Positions 1 through 7,848 of a stretch of 64,000 nucleotides of DNA are shown here, in pieces. Below the pieces are notes generated by a model. The model was not told where the DNA came from. It ran no database searches and saw only the letters and a list, made by a program, of their open reading frames with translations. The stretch is from Bacteroidota bacterium (GTDB lineage: Bacteria > Bacteroidota > Bacteroidia > Cytophagales > Spirosomataceae), in assembly GCA_020161355.1 (NCBI GenBank), contig JAIUOF010000003.1, positions 62,001-126,000 on the forward strand, read 5' to 3'. Position numbers and translations under genes: made by a program. Position 1 is the stretch's first letter. Each line of letters opens with the position of its first letter.

Positions 1-193
1 CACGTTGGTGGGCCACATTAGGAGCTGGCGAAATTGCGTAAATCTTGCCCCTGATTATCTCCAGTCGTTCTTTAAACCGAAACATCAGATAATCGGCATA
101 ACTGTAATTCTTGCTCAGGTCTAATTTACTCAGAGAGTCCACTTCTGCCCCGTACACCACTTCCGGCTCTTCTACTTTATCGATGGGATCCAT
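1..193 (-). CDS. Uma2-family protein, N-terminal part (runs off window)
   Basis: The visible N-terminus begins MDPIDKVEEPE and continues with a tyrosine-rich stretch and an SPAP motif. It closely matches the start of the next gene (209-844), so the two are tandem paralogues. The Uma2 (DUF820) family has a restriction-endonuclease-like fold, is expanded in cyanobacteria and Bacteroidota, and has unclear biological roles. The ATG at 193 is supported because the paralogue starts with the same MDP. Only 15 bases separate it from the upstream gene's stop, so both are probably co-transcribed. The C-terminus with the catalytic core lies outside the window. Confidence 0.8.
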   Translation of the reverse strand, partial: MDPIDKVEEPEVVYGAEVDSLSKLDLSKNYSYADYLMFRFKERLEIIRGKIYAISPAPNVAHQR

Positions 194-208
194 AAAAAAT
201 TCTATATT

Positions 209-844
209 TTATTCAAAAATGTTTTTTAGTTGAAATTCCAATTCAGAAAAAATTCTGGATTTTAATACTTCCTCATTGGTAACAGGCTTTAAACCAACAT
301 ATTTCCCATTTTCCAAGACATAAATAAGAACAATTCGATTGCCGGGATCAACCATCCAATACTCTTTTACACCACTTTTTTCGTACAAATCATACTTTAT
401 TCCCATTTCTTTTTTAGTATTTCCCGGCGACAATACTTCAACTACCAGATCAGGAGCTCCAATACACCCTCTGCTATCTATTTTGCTTGTATCACACACT
501 ACACAAATATCAGGCTGGACAACCGTAAATACCTGTTTATCTTTTATTTCAGAATTATTCTCGGGCAACCTGACATCAAACGGAGCTGCAAATACCTGAC
601 AAATTGTTCCTTTAAATACACTCCCAATTTCCAGTAAAATATTAGTTGAAATCCTTTGATGTACCGAGCCCGGTGCGGGACTCATTTTATGAATATAGCC
701 TTTCAGCAGCTCAACTCTCTCATCAAATTTCCACCTAAAATAATCGGCATAAGTATAAATTTTACTCAGATCAAGCTTACTCAGAGAATCAATTCCTCCT
801 CCGTAAACCGCCTCGGGCTCTTCGACTTTTTCGATAGGATCCAT
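209..844 (-). CDS. Uma2 family (DUF820) putative endonuclease
   Basis: A 211-residue protein of normal Uma2 length. Visible family features are the N-terminal LLKGYIHKMSPAP segment, the central VVQPDICVVCD strand, the PDLVVEVLSPG core strand with acidic and basic residues, and KEYWMVDPGN. These correspond to the PD-(D/E)xK-like core of the family. I chose ATG at 844, giving MDPIEK, because the downstream paralogue starts with the same MDP; a GTG at 850 would add only two residues. The copies are similar at DNA level over their first 60 or so bases. Nuclease activity is inferred from the fold only; the natural substrate is unknown for the family. Confidence 0.85.
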   Translation of the reverse strand: MDPIEKVEEPEAVYGGGIDSLSKLDLSKIYTYADYFRWKFDERVELLKGYIHKMSPAPGSVHQRISTNILLEIGSVFKGTICQVFAAPFDVRLPENNSEIKDKQVFTVVQPDICVVCDTSKIDSRGCIGAPDLVVEVLSPGNTKKEMGIKYDLYEKSGVKEYWMVDPGNRIVLIYVLENGKYVGLKPVTNEEVLKSRIFSELEFQLKNIFE

Positions 845-996
845 AATCACTTAAAATTATTAATGTAAATATACACTCCAAATCTTTCCATGTGATTCTA
901 TTTTGGGAAAATTGGAATCCAAAATAGCCATTTTATGCATTTTAAAATGCTAAATATTAAGTTCTTACTACTCTTTTCAAAAAAAATACTCAAAAA

Positions 997-1032
997 AACT
1001 AACCCAATAGTTGCATAACTAAATTTTTAGTT
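997..1032. promoter_or_regulatory. Candidate BlaI-type operator
   Basis: A perfect palindrome, AACTAAA-TT-TTTAGTT, lies at 1017-1032, ending 32 bases before the BlaI-family start codon. A further half site AACTAA is at 997-1002, exactly 20 bases upstream of the palindrome's left arm. BlaI/MecI repressors are dimeric winged-helix proteins that bind dyads in their own promoters, so autoregulation here is a reasonable inference from position and symmetry. Confidence 0.45.
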
Positions 1033-1064
1033 TTAAATTCGTTAAGTAATTCAAAAATACAAAA

Positions 1065-1439
1065 ATGGAACTCAAAGAACTGACTCGTGCCGAAGAGGAG
1101 ATTATGCAGGAATTGTGGACTCTGAATAAGGCATTTGTAAAAGATATCATAGAGCGATTACCAGAGCCCAAACCTGCCTATAATACTGTTTCAACAATTG
1201 TAAGGATTTTGGAACAAAAAGGTTTTGTGGGTCATGATGCTTTTGGAAAAACCCACCGGTATTTCCCCTTAGTTACAAAAGAAGAATACACTGTTTATGT
1301 AACAGATAAACTTAGGGAAGGCTATTTTTCCAATTCTATGACAGAAATGATGTCTTTTTTCGTAAAAAATGAAAAAATAGATCTCAAAGAAGCCGACGAA
1401 ATATTGAAGATTATTGAAAAAATGAAAAACAAAACTTAA
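1065..1439 (+). CDS. BlaI/MecI/CopY family transcriptional repressor
   Basis: At 124 residues this matches the usual length of BlaI/MecI repressors. The N-terminal winged helix is recognisable: LTRAEEEIMQELW, then a recognition segment around PAYNTVSTIVRILEQKGFV, then the wing around HRYFPLVTKEEY. The C-terminal helix (residues about 85-124) would be the dimerisation and cleavage region. In staphylococci the repressor is cleaved after the membrane metallopeptidase BlaR1/MecR1 is activated. Here the next gene, 43 bases downstream, is an M56 peptidase, so the two form the usual repressor/antirepressor pair. No beta-lactamase gene is near, so the regulated function is not evident. Confidence 0.92.
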   Translation: MELKELTRAEEEIMQELWTLNKAFVKDIIERLPEPKPAYNTVSTIVRILEQKGFVGHDAFGKTHRYFPLVTKEEYTVYVTDKLREGYFSNSMTEMMSFFVKNEKIDLKEADEILKIIEKMKNKT

Positions 1440-1482
1440 AAAACAACCTCAAAAATTCTATTAACATTAAACTTTTTCAATC

Positions 1483-3045
1483 ATGGAACAGCTTTTCCCG
1501 TTTTTAGTATCCAACCTCTTCCTTCTGGTTTTTTATGGAATCTATTATTTTTTCCTGAAAAATGAAACTTTCCATCAGGCAAACCGGGTGTATTTAATCT
1601 CAAGCACTATTCTGGCAGCTTCATTGCCCTGGATCGACATTCCCTCCATCTATTCGTGGTTTATTCCATTAAAAGACGAAAAAATATATTCCATGATAAC
1701 CATGGAAGAGTTTCAGGTAGCAGCACAAAAACCTCAGAATTTTATCACAATTCTTTTGGTAAAAAAAACATACCTTCTGGTAAGTTTATTCTTTATAATC
1801 AGATCATTCTTTTTTTTAACCAGAGGTTTTTTTCTCAAATCCAAAATTAGTTTTACAAATAAGAATGCATTCTCATTTTTTGGAAAGATCTATATTGACC
1901 CTACCCTACCTCATTTCGATACGCTAAATGAGCACGAAGAAACCCACACCCGGCAGGGACATGTTTTTGATTTACTATTCTTCGAAACAATAAAGGCTCT
2001 ATTTTGGATCAATCCGGTGGTATTTTGGATCAATCGACAAATTAGAGTATTACATGAATTCCTTGCTGATGATGAGGCCAGCGAAACCATGAATTCAAAA
2101 TATCAGTATTCAATGATGCTGTTAAGCCGGCATTTTGGTCTTGAAACCAATAATCCTTTCATGCAGTCATTTTTCAAAAAGTCAACTATAAAACAAAGAA
2201 TAAGTATGTTAGCGAAAGATCCCTCCCATAACCGGGCACAATTAAAATATTTTGTCGCGGTTCCGGCAATCTTCATCCTAATCATGGCCTCCTCATTTAC
2301 ATGGATTAAAAATATCCCGGAAAATGTTAGAAATATGACCGTAATGATGGAACCTGTAACATTTGAAAATACCAAAGGAAATTGGATTTCTGTTTCTGAA
2401 CCAAAAAATGCCGAAATCTTTGAAGCAGACACCACCAAACCCGCCATCAATGATAATGAAGTTTTTACAGCAGTGGAGGAGCAGCCTGAATTTCCGGGTG
2501 GCATGGCTGCCTTATACCGGTATTTGGGAGATAATATTGTGTACCCGAAAGCCGCACAAAGAGCCAATGTGTCGGGAAGGGTATTTGTGAAGTTTATTAT
2601 AAAAAAAGATGGTTCCATTGAAAACGTTACTATACTTAGAGGAATTGGTTTTGGCTGTGATGAAGAAGCTGTGAGAGTCATTCAATCATCTCCAAAATGG
2701 AAACCTGGAAAACAAAATGGCAAAGCGGTGGACGTTTATTATAATATGCCGGTTGTGTATAAATTGGATGGTGAAAAAGATATTCCTTCACCAGGTGTGG
2801 AGACAAAAAGTAATCATATTCAAAATACTCCAAAAGAAAAGCCACTTGAGATAAGATTTACAAATAACAGTTACGAAAATGCCCTGATTATTGTGAATGG
2901 AATAGAAATTCTGGACAGAAAAATCAATGATTTAGAACCGTCTTCTATTGAAAGTGTATCGGTATTAAAAGGTGAAGAAGCAATAAAAGCATACGGAGAA
3001 AAAGGAAAAAATGGGGTAATAATGATTAAAACTAAAACCAGATAA
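1483..3045 (+). CDS. M56 (BlaR1-like) metallopeptidase with TonB-C domain and plug-like tail
   Basis: A 520-residue integral membrane protein. Hydrophobic segments at about 5-25, 34-50 and 86-112 precede the cytoplasmic M56 zinc peptidase, whose HEETH motif (HExxH) is at 151-155, followed by the conserved HEFLADDEA around 191-199. A further membrane segment is at about 257-275. The periplasmic part is not the penicillin-binding sensor of BlaR1. It is a TonB C-terminal domain (about 327-426), followed by a short tail (about 466-520) resembling the plug-domain consensus of SusC-type receptors (IIVNG, IESVSVLKG, YGEKGKNGVIMI). It probably senses an envelope signal and relieves the BlaI repressor. 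The domain order is read from sequence; the ligand is unknown. Confidence 0.88.
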   Translation: MEQLFPFLVSNLFLLVFYGIYYFFLKNETFHQANRVYLISSTILAASLPWIDIPSIYSWFIPLKDEKIYSMITMEEFQVAAQKPQNFITILLVKKTYLLVSLFFIIRSFFFLTRGFFLKSKISFTNKNAFSFFGKIYIDPTLPHFDTLNEHEETHTRQGHVFDLLFFETIKALFWINPVVFWINRQIRVLHEFLADDEASETMNSKYQYSMMLLSRHFGLETNNPFMQSFFKKSTIKQRISMLAKDPSHNRAQLKYFVAVPAIFILIMASSFTWIKNIPENVRNMTVMMEPVTFENTKGNWISVSEPKNAEIFEADTTKPAINDNEVFTAVEEQPEFPGGMAALYRYLGDNIVYPKAAQRANVSGRVFVKFIIKKDGSIENVTILRGIGFGCDEEAVRVIQSSPKWKPGKQNGKAVDVYYNMPVVYKLDGEKDIPSPGVETKSNHIQNTPKEKPLEIRFTNNSYENALIIVNGIEILDRKINDLEPSSIESVSVLKGEEAIKAYGEKGKNGVIMIKTKTR

Positions 3046-3051
3046 TTATAT

Positions 3052-3465
3052 ATGAAAACGGTAATTTTCATCCTTGCAATTTTTGCATATCAAATTTCTT
3101 TTGCTCAGAATAACACTGAATCAATTTTCACAACTGTTGAAGTCGAACCCGAATTTCCTGGTGGCCAGGCTGAAATGTATAAATATTTAGGCAAGAGTAT
3201 TATTTATCCAAAAGAAGCACAAAAGGCTAATATCTCAGGCAGGGTATTTGTCAGATTTATCGTCAGGAAAGATGGCACAATTGACAATGTGGAGGTATTA
3301 AAAGGAATTGGTTTTGGATGCGATGCAGAAGCAGCAAGGGTAATAAAGGCTATGCTCAAATGGACTCCAGGTTATCAAGGCGGCAGACCTGTTGATGTTT
3401 TTTATAATTTACCGATTGTATATAAGCTGGAAAAAAGAGGTAAAAATAAAAAAATGGGCATTTAA
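3052..3465 (+). CDS. Small periplasmic TonB C-terminal domain protein
   Basis: A 137-residue protein with a cleavable signal peptide (about 1-18, ending SFAQ) and one TonB-C domain filling the rest, with EFPGG, IIYPKEAQ, GRVFVRFIV, GFGCDAEAARVI and the PIVYKL ending. It has no transmembrane anchor or proline-rich spacer, so it is not a conventional energy transducer. It is very similar to the TonB-C domain inside the preceding M56 protein and begins 6 bases after that gene's stop. A partial duplication of that domain is therefore likely. It may compete with or modulate the membrane-bound copy; that role is inference. Confidence 0.85.
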   Translation: MKTVIFILAIFAYQISFAQNNTESIFTTVEVEPEFPGGQAEMYKYLGKSIIYPKEAQKANISGRVFVRFIVRKDGTIDNVEVLKGIGFGCDAEAARVIKAMLKWTPGYQGGRPVDVFYNLPIVYKLEKRGKNKKMGI

Positions 3466-3599
3466 AGGCTTAAACTATTAGCAAAAATTGAAAAGTCATA
3501 TTCTCTTTTGATTAATATCAGTCCTACTCTTATCTTATTTTACCATCTTAAATTCGGGAATAACTACTTCTCATTGATTTGAATAAAATTATATACAAA

Positions 3600-3636
3600 A
3601 AAAGACCGTCCAGGGTTCCGGACGGTCTTTTAATGA
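3600..3636. terminator. Bidirectional intrinsic terminator
   Basis: A stem AAAGACCGTCC / GGACGGTCTTT with an 8-base loop, flanked by an A-run on the left and T-rich sequence on the right. It lies between the convergent ends of the TonB-C gene and the SdrD-repeat gene and can serve both strands. Confidence 0.85.
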
Positions 3637-3654
3637 TTTATATTTCCGATTTTA

Positions 3655-6600
3655 TTATTCGCCTTTTATTATCCTTTTGGTGGTATAAACTGCTCCATTC
3701 CTATATATGGTCACATTATAAAGCCCGGAAGGATATTTTGAAAGACTAAATGTTTCTTCAGTACCAATCTGTACCGACCTAACAAGCACTTTTCCATTAT
3801 TATCTGAGATGGTCACCACATCATTGGGCGAGAGCCCTCTGACAGTCACATAGTCTGAGGTAGGATTAGGAAACAACCTCAATTCCCTTTCTTTTTTTTC
3901 AAATAATGTTGAAATTATTTTGGATTTCGTTACTTTTCCATTCAGATCTATTTGGTTCAATTGATAATAGTTTTGCCCATAAGAAGGATTAATATGAGTA
4001 AAACTATATGACAATTTTTCATTGCTGGAGGTTTTACCGGAAACAAATCCGATTTTATTAAAGTTTTTAGCATCAATAGAATGTAAAATCTCATAGCCTT
4101 TATTATTTATTTCAGAGCTGGTCTCCCAATTAATTTTCACATACTCATTGAAACTAATTGCTTCAAAAATAATCAATTTAACTGGAAGTGTAATGGCAGA
4201 AATGATGAAGTCATTGGTAGCGTCTGTTTCGTTCATTCCAGGAGCAATAGTCACCGGAATTCTTCCATTAAACTGATCCCCATCATTTGACTCTCCATCA
4301 TTTGCACCATCTGAGGCGTCATCATTGTCGTAAATCAATACATCTGAAGACGGAATACTACCGATTTCAACAATATAGTTTCCGGGTGGCACATTATTAA
4401 ACTCATAAAAACCTGAAGCATTGGTTGTGGTGGTAACCGGACTTCCATTTTGATCCAAAACCGGATTTCCAGCTCCATCCAGCAATGAAACTGTTATTCC
4501 GGAAACAGCCTCTGATTTATCCGGAATATTATCTTTTTCAGTATCTCTAAAAATCGAACCTGTAATTCTGCCACTCAATTCTTCAATAAAATTATTACCT
4601 CCATCAGCTTCCCCTGGAGCAACTGATACCGGAATAATGTCATTTTTATTACTAGCGTCAGTGAGATCACCCCCAGCATCAGCACTAATATCAGTTTCTG
4701 AAACAGTGGTGTAATTAGCTGGCTGAGTTTCTTCTATCAAATATACACCAGGCCTCAAACCATAGAAGGTATAATTACCACTGGCATCGGTGGTGGTTGT
4801 GGCTTGATCATCAAATAAGCCATCAAGATCAGAATCTATCATTGCCGGTCCAGCTGATTTTTCTGTCGGACTCAGAATACCATTTCCATCAAGATCCCGG
4901 TAAAGCGTTAGGGTTACCCCAGACATATTGGTATCACCTATATTATCATTATTGTTGTCTGATTTTACGTTACCACTTACAGAACCTATTTGAACCTCAA
5001 TAAAATTATTATCATTGTCAGCTTCATTATCAGCAACTGTAACAGGAATTCTGTCATCATGTGCGTCCGTATTTGCCACATCACTTCCCGGATCGGCCGG
5101 GGTGGCATCATTTTCAATTATTGAATTATAACCTGATGGTTGGGTCTCAACTACTATATAGTTTCCTGGAATGACACCAGGAAAAGTGTAGTTTCCACTT
5201 GCATCGGTTGTTGTAGTTCCTGCATCGTCAAAAAGCCCGTCATTGTCAGAATCAATTAATGCTGTCCCAGCTCCCAATTCAGCCGGACTAAGAATACCAT
5301 CGCCATTGGTATCAATGTAGAGATTTAATGTAACAGAAGGTAAATTTACGTCACCAACATCATTGTAGTCGCTATCGGCACTTACATTTCCACTAATAGA
5401 ACCTTTTACAGACCTCTCAACAAAATTGTTATTTGCATCAATTTCCCCTGTACCTAATCCCACAGGAATTTGGTTGTCGGTTGTACTGCTATTTGTCAAA
5501 TCACCACCGGTGTCTGAAGAAGTATCAATATCGGTAACAGTACTATAGCCTGCAGGTTGAGATTCAACTACCACATAATTTCCTGCTGGTAAATTCAGGA
5601 AGCTATAATTTCCTGACCCATCTGTGGTGGTGGTACCAACCTGAGTATCTGTCCCAGAATCATACACGCCATTATTATTGATATCATTGTATAACGTAAG
5701 TGTAACCCCGGAAAGATTATTCTCACCAACATCATCACCATTGGTATCTATCGAAACATTTCCGGAAATAGACCCCACTTGTCTGATTCCAAAGTTTCTA
5801 TCAGAGACATCAATAGTGGTAACAGTAAATGGTTCACTTTTACTATCAACTGTACCTTCGTTTCCAGAATTGCTAGCTCCGTTATATTCACCTGTGCTGG
5901 CCCAGCCTGAAGGCACCCCTGCGGTAGGAGCTGGTGACCCTTGTACTCCTGCAGTAGTACTCAAAGATACCGTATAAGTTCCTTCACCAACAGCAGCAAA
6001 TGAAAATTGCCCGGCAGTAACACCCGAAGTAGGAACAGCCTGAGAAGCAACCACGTTACCATTATTGTCAACAAGATTAGCAAAAATACCAGAAGGAATT
6101 TCAACTGCACTACTACTATTAACATTGCCTGCGTCGGCATCATGCCAAACGTGACCACTCACATTAACTGGCTTTTGTAAACCTATTGCCATTTGTAAAT
6201 AATCTCCACTAACAACACTTAATCCTGCTGCAGGAGTACAACCAACGGTTCCATGACAAGGTTGCATTGCTCCTTGGACTGCCCATTGAACAAAATTTCC
6301 TAAAGATGCTGAACTGGCTGAACCAGAGGCACCAGTAGAGTTTCTGATTGAACCACCATCCCCTCTAAGATTTAAACTAAATGTGACTGATGTAATATTT
6401 TCGCCATTGATAACCACTGAACCAGCAGCTGCTGTACGGCTCTGTCCCGCATAAGTAGTTCCGCTGGAAGGAGAACCTAACAAAGCAGCACTATTTGTTA
6501 TGGTTGTAGGTGTAACAGAGAGACTCAAATTTCCGGAGAGTTTTGCAAGAGTAACTCCTGAGGTTAATAAAGTAAAGTCTGTTGTGAAACCCTGAATGTA

Positions 6601-7302
6601 ATTGGTTGTTACCCCAGAAAGAAGTGTGCTGTACTGTACATAGCCCCCAATGTCTGCAAAATGAATAACAGGATTACTTACTGGTCTGTTAAAAGTAATA
6701 GTGAGATCTCCGTAATAAAAACTTCCTGAAAGATTGGGTTGACCGTTGGCATTTATATCAGTTATACCAGCAACAGCGGTACCATCAGATTTAATAAGTG
6801 CATCTGTATAAAGCATTACACCAATTGACCCAAGTGTATTGTACCTAACTCCGTCACCCGTTGCTGTAGTAGAGCTGTTTCCTACAGTACAAGTGTTACA
6901 TCCAGTGTAATCTCCTGCATAAGTTCCGCCAAAAATTGTGCCTAATCCTGCCCAGATAGGAGTGCTTGTCACTGTGTTTCCTGCCGATCCTACTCCTGAA
7001 TTTCCCAAACCTGCGAATTGCATTCCAGCAATAGTAGGGTTTCCTTCAAGGCTAGAAAACTGTTGGTTGCTTAAACTAAAAGTTACCTGTGTTGTAGGGG
7101 TAAAAGAGGCCCCCGGGGGAGCCGCAACCGCTTGACTCTGATGGAATGTCACTGTTTGCGATGAAGTAGTAGGTCCCGACCCAGAAGGAGCGGAAGCGGG
7201 TGCTGTACCCGAAAATCCTAAAGTATTGGTTTGGGCATTTGATTTCAAAATCCCTGATATAAGAAATTGAAATATGAATAAAAACAATAGAACTCTTTTC
7301 AT
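3655..7302 (-). CDS. Large secreted SdrD-repeat surface protein with type IX sorting domain
   Basis: A 1215-residue protein with a signal peptide (ATG at 7302 gives MKRVLLFLFIFQF; a TTG at 7314 is less likely). An N-terminal region of about 480 residues rich in Ser, Gly and Thr precedes four SdrD B-like repeats at roughly 509-632, 633-772, 773-908 and 909-1035. Each has the pattern GxxSGNV, acidic DxNxDxxG calcium-type loops, and GNYxVVExQPxGY. The C-terminus (about 1137-1215) contains FPNPTSDYVTV and ends in a short basic strand, typical of a T9SS type A sorting domain. It is therefore expected to be exported across the outer membrane and attached at the surface. Function is probably structural or adhesive; this is inference from the repeats. 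Confidence 0.85.
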   Translation of the reverse strand: MKRVLLFLFIFQFLISGILKSNAQTNTLGFSGTAPASAPSGSGPTTSSQTVTFHQSQAVAAPPGASFTPTTQVTFSLSNQQFSSLEGNPTIAGMQFAGLGNSGVGSAGNTVTSTPIWAGLGTIFGGTYAGDYTGCNTCTVGNSSTTATGDGVRYNTLGSIGVMLYTDALIKSDGTAVAGITDINANGQPNLSGSFYYGDLTITFNRPVSNPVIHFADIGGYVQYSTLLSGVTTNYIQGFTTDFTLLTSGVTLAKLSGNLSLSVTPTTITNSAALLGSPSSGTTYAGQSRTAAAGSVVINGENITSVTFSLNLRGDGGSIRNSTGASGSASSASLGNFVQWAVQGAMQPCHGTVGCTPAAGLSVVSGDYLQMAIGLQKPVNVSGHVWHDADAGNVNSSSAVEIPSGIFANLVDNNGNVVASQAVPTSGVTAGQFSFAAVGEGTYTVSLSTTAGVQGSPAPTAGVPSGWASTGEYNGASNSGNEGTVDSKSEPFTVTTIDVSDRNFGIRQVGSISGNVSIDTNGDDVGENNLSGVTLTLYNDINNNGVYDSGTDTQVGTTTTDGSGNYSFLNLPAGNYVVVESQPAGYSTVTDIDTSSDTGGDLTNSSTTDNQIPVGLGTGEIDANNNFVERSVKGSISGNVSADSDYNDVGDVNLPSVTLNLYIDTNGDGILSPAELGAGTALIDSDNDGLFDDAGTTTTDASGNYTFPGVIPGNYIVVETQPSGYNSIIENDATPADPGSDVANTDAHDDRIPVTVADNEADNDNNFIEVQIGSVSGNVKSDNNNDNIGDTNMSGVTLTLYRDLDGNGILSPTEKSAGPAMIDSDLDGLFDDQATTTTDASGNYTFYGLRPGVYLIEETQPANYTTVSETDISADAGGDLTDASNKNDIIPVSVAPGEADGGNNFIEELSGRITGSIFRDTEKDNIPDKSEAVSGITVSLLDGAGNPVLDQNGSPVTTTTNASGFYEFNNVPPGNYIVEIGSIPSSDVLIYDNDDASDGANDGESNDGDQFNGRIPVTIAPGMNETDATNDFIISAITLPVKLIIFEAISFNEYVKINWETSSEINNKGYEILHSIDAKNFNKIGFVSGKTSSNEKLSYSFTHINPSYGQNYYQLNQIDLNGKVTKSKIISTLFEKKERELRLFPNPTSDYVTVRGLSPNDVVTISDNNGKVLVRSVQIGTEETFSLSKYPSGLYNVTIYRNGAVYTTKRIIKGE

Positions 7303-7848
7303 GATAGAAAACAAAAGTTAGGAAATTTGAGGTCAATGATTTTAAATCATTTTTATTTATTGGAAATGATTTTAATATGGAAACACACAAAATATTAATC
7401 TTATATTCTAAATCAGAAGCAGGATTGTACCTAACCTTCTTCCGACAAAATGAAGTAGAGCAGTTTAATGATGATATATCTAAACTACGCGACCATCAAG
7501 GAGTGTATTTATTACCCCCAAAATCCGAAGTAGATCCGGTTTTTAGCGTAAGATCTTTTATTTTACCAAGATGATTAAGAACGGGCTTAAGATATTTAGA
7601 AGCCGAGTTTGATGCCAGATTACTCCGCACACCTTTTTCATGAAAATGTGTAGTTTTCATTTTTTTGAAGAATTTTAATTTAGGAATACGCACTGTTAAT
7701 TGCCAAACTTAGAAAAGGAATTCCATTCTTCAAAATATTATTAAAAAAAAATTAGAATTTCAGGTAATTCAAATGTCTAGTTTTCAGCAAAATATAATTT
7801 TTTTAGGAAAACCAACTTGTGGGTATTCAAAAAATCCAACAGCAACAG
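7303..7848. other. Intergenic region with an inverted repeat; no convincing gene
   Basis: No reading frame here is convincing; two overlapping 65-codon frames on opposite strands (7377-7574 and 7496-7693) show no recognisable features. A perfect 17-base inverted repeat, AATGATTTTAAATCATT, is at 7335-7351, just upstream of the SdrD-repeat gene. The same left half, AATGATTTTAA, recurs at 7365-7375, 30 bases away. This may be a regulator site for that gene. Confidence 0.4.

Noticed and set aside
1065..3465. A beta-lactam resistance operon.
   Set aside because: The BlaI and M56 genes are present, but there is no beta-lactamase or PBP gene, and the M56 protein has no penicillin-binding sensor domain.
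7377..7693. Two 65-codon frames on opposite strands in the spacer before the SdrD gene.
   Set aside because: They overlap each other, have no recognisable motifs or ribosome site, and no neighbour suggests a gene.
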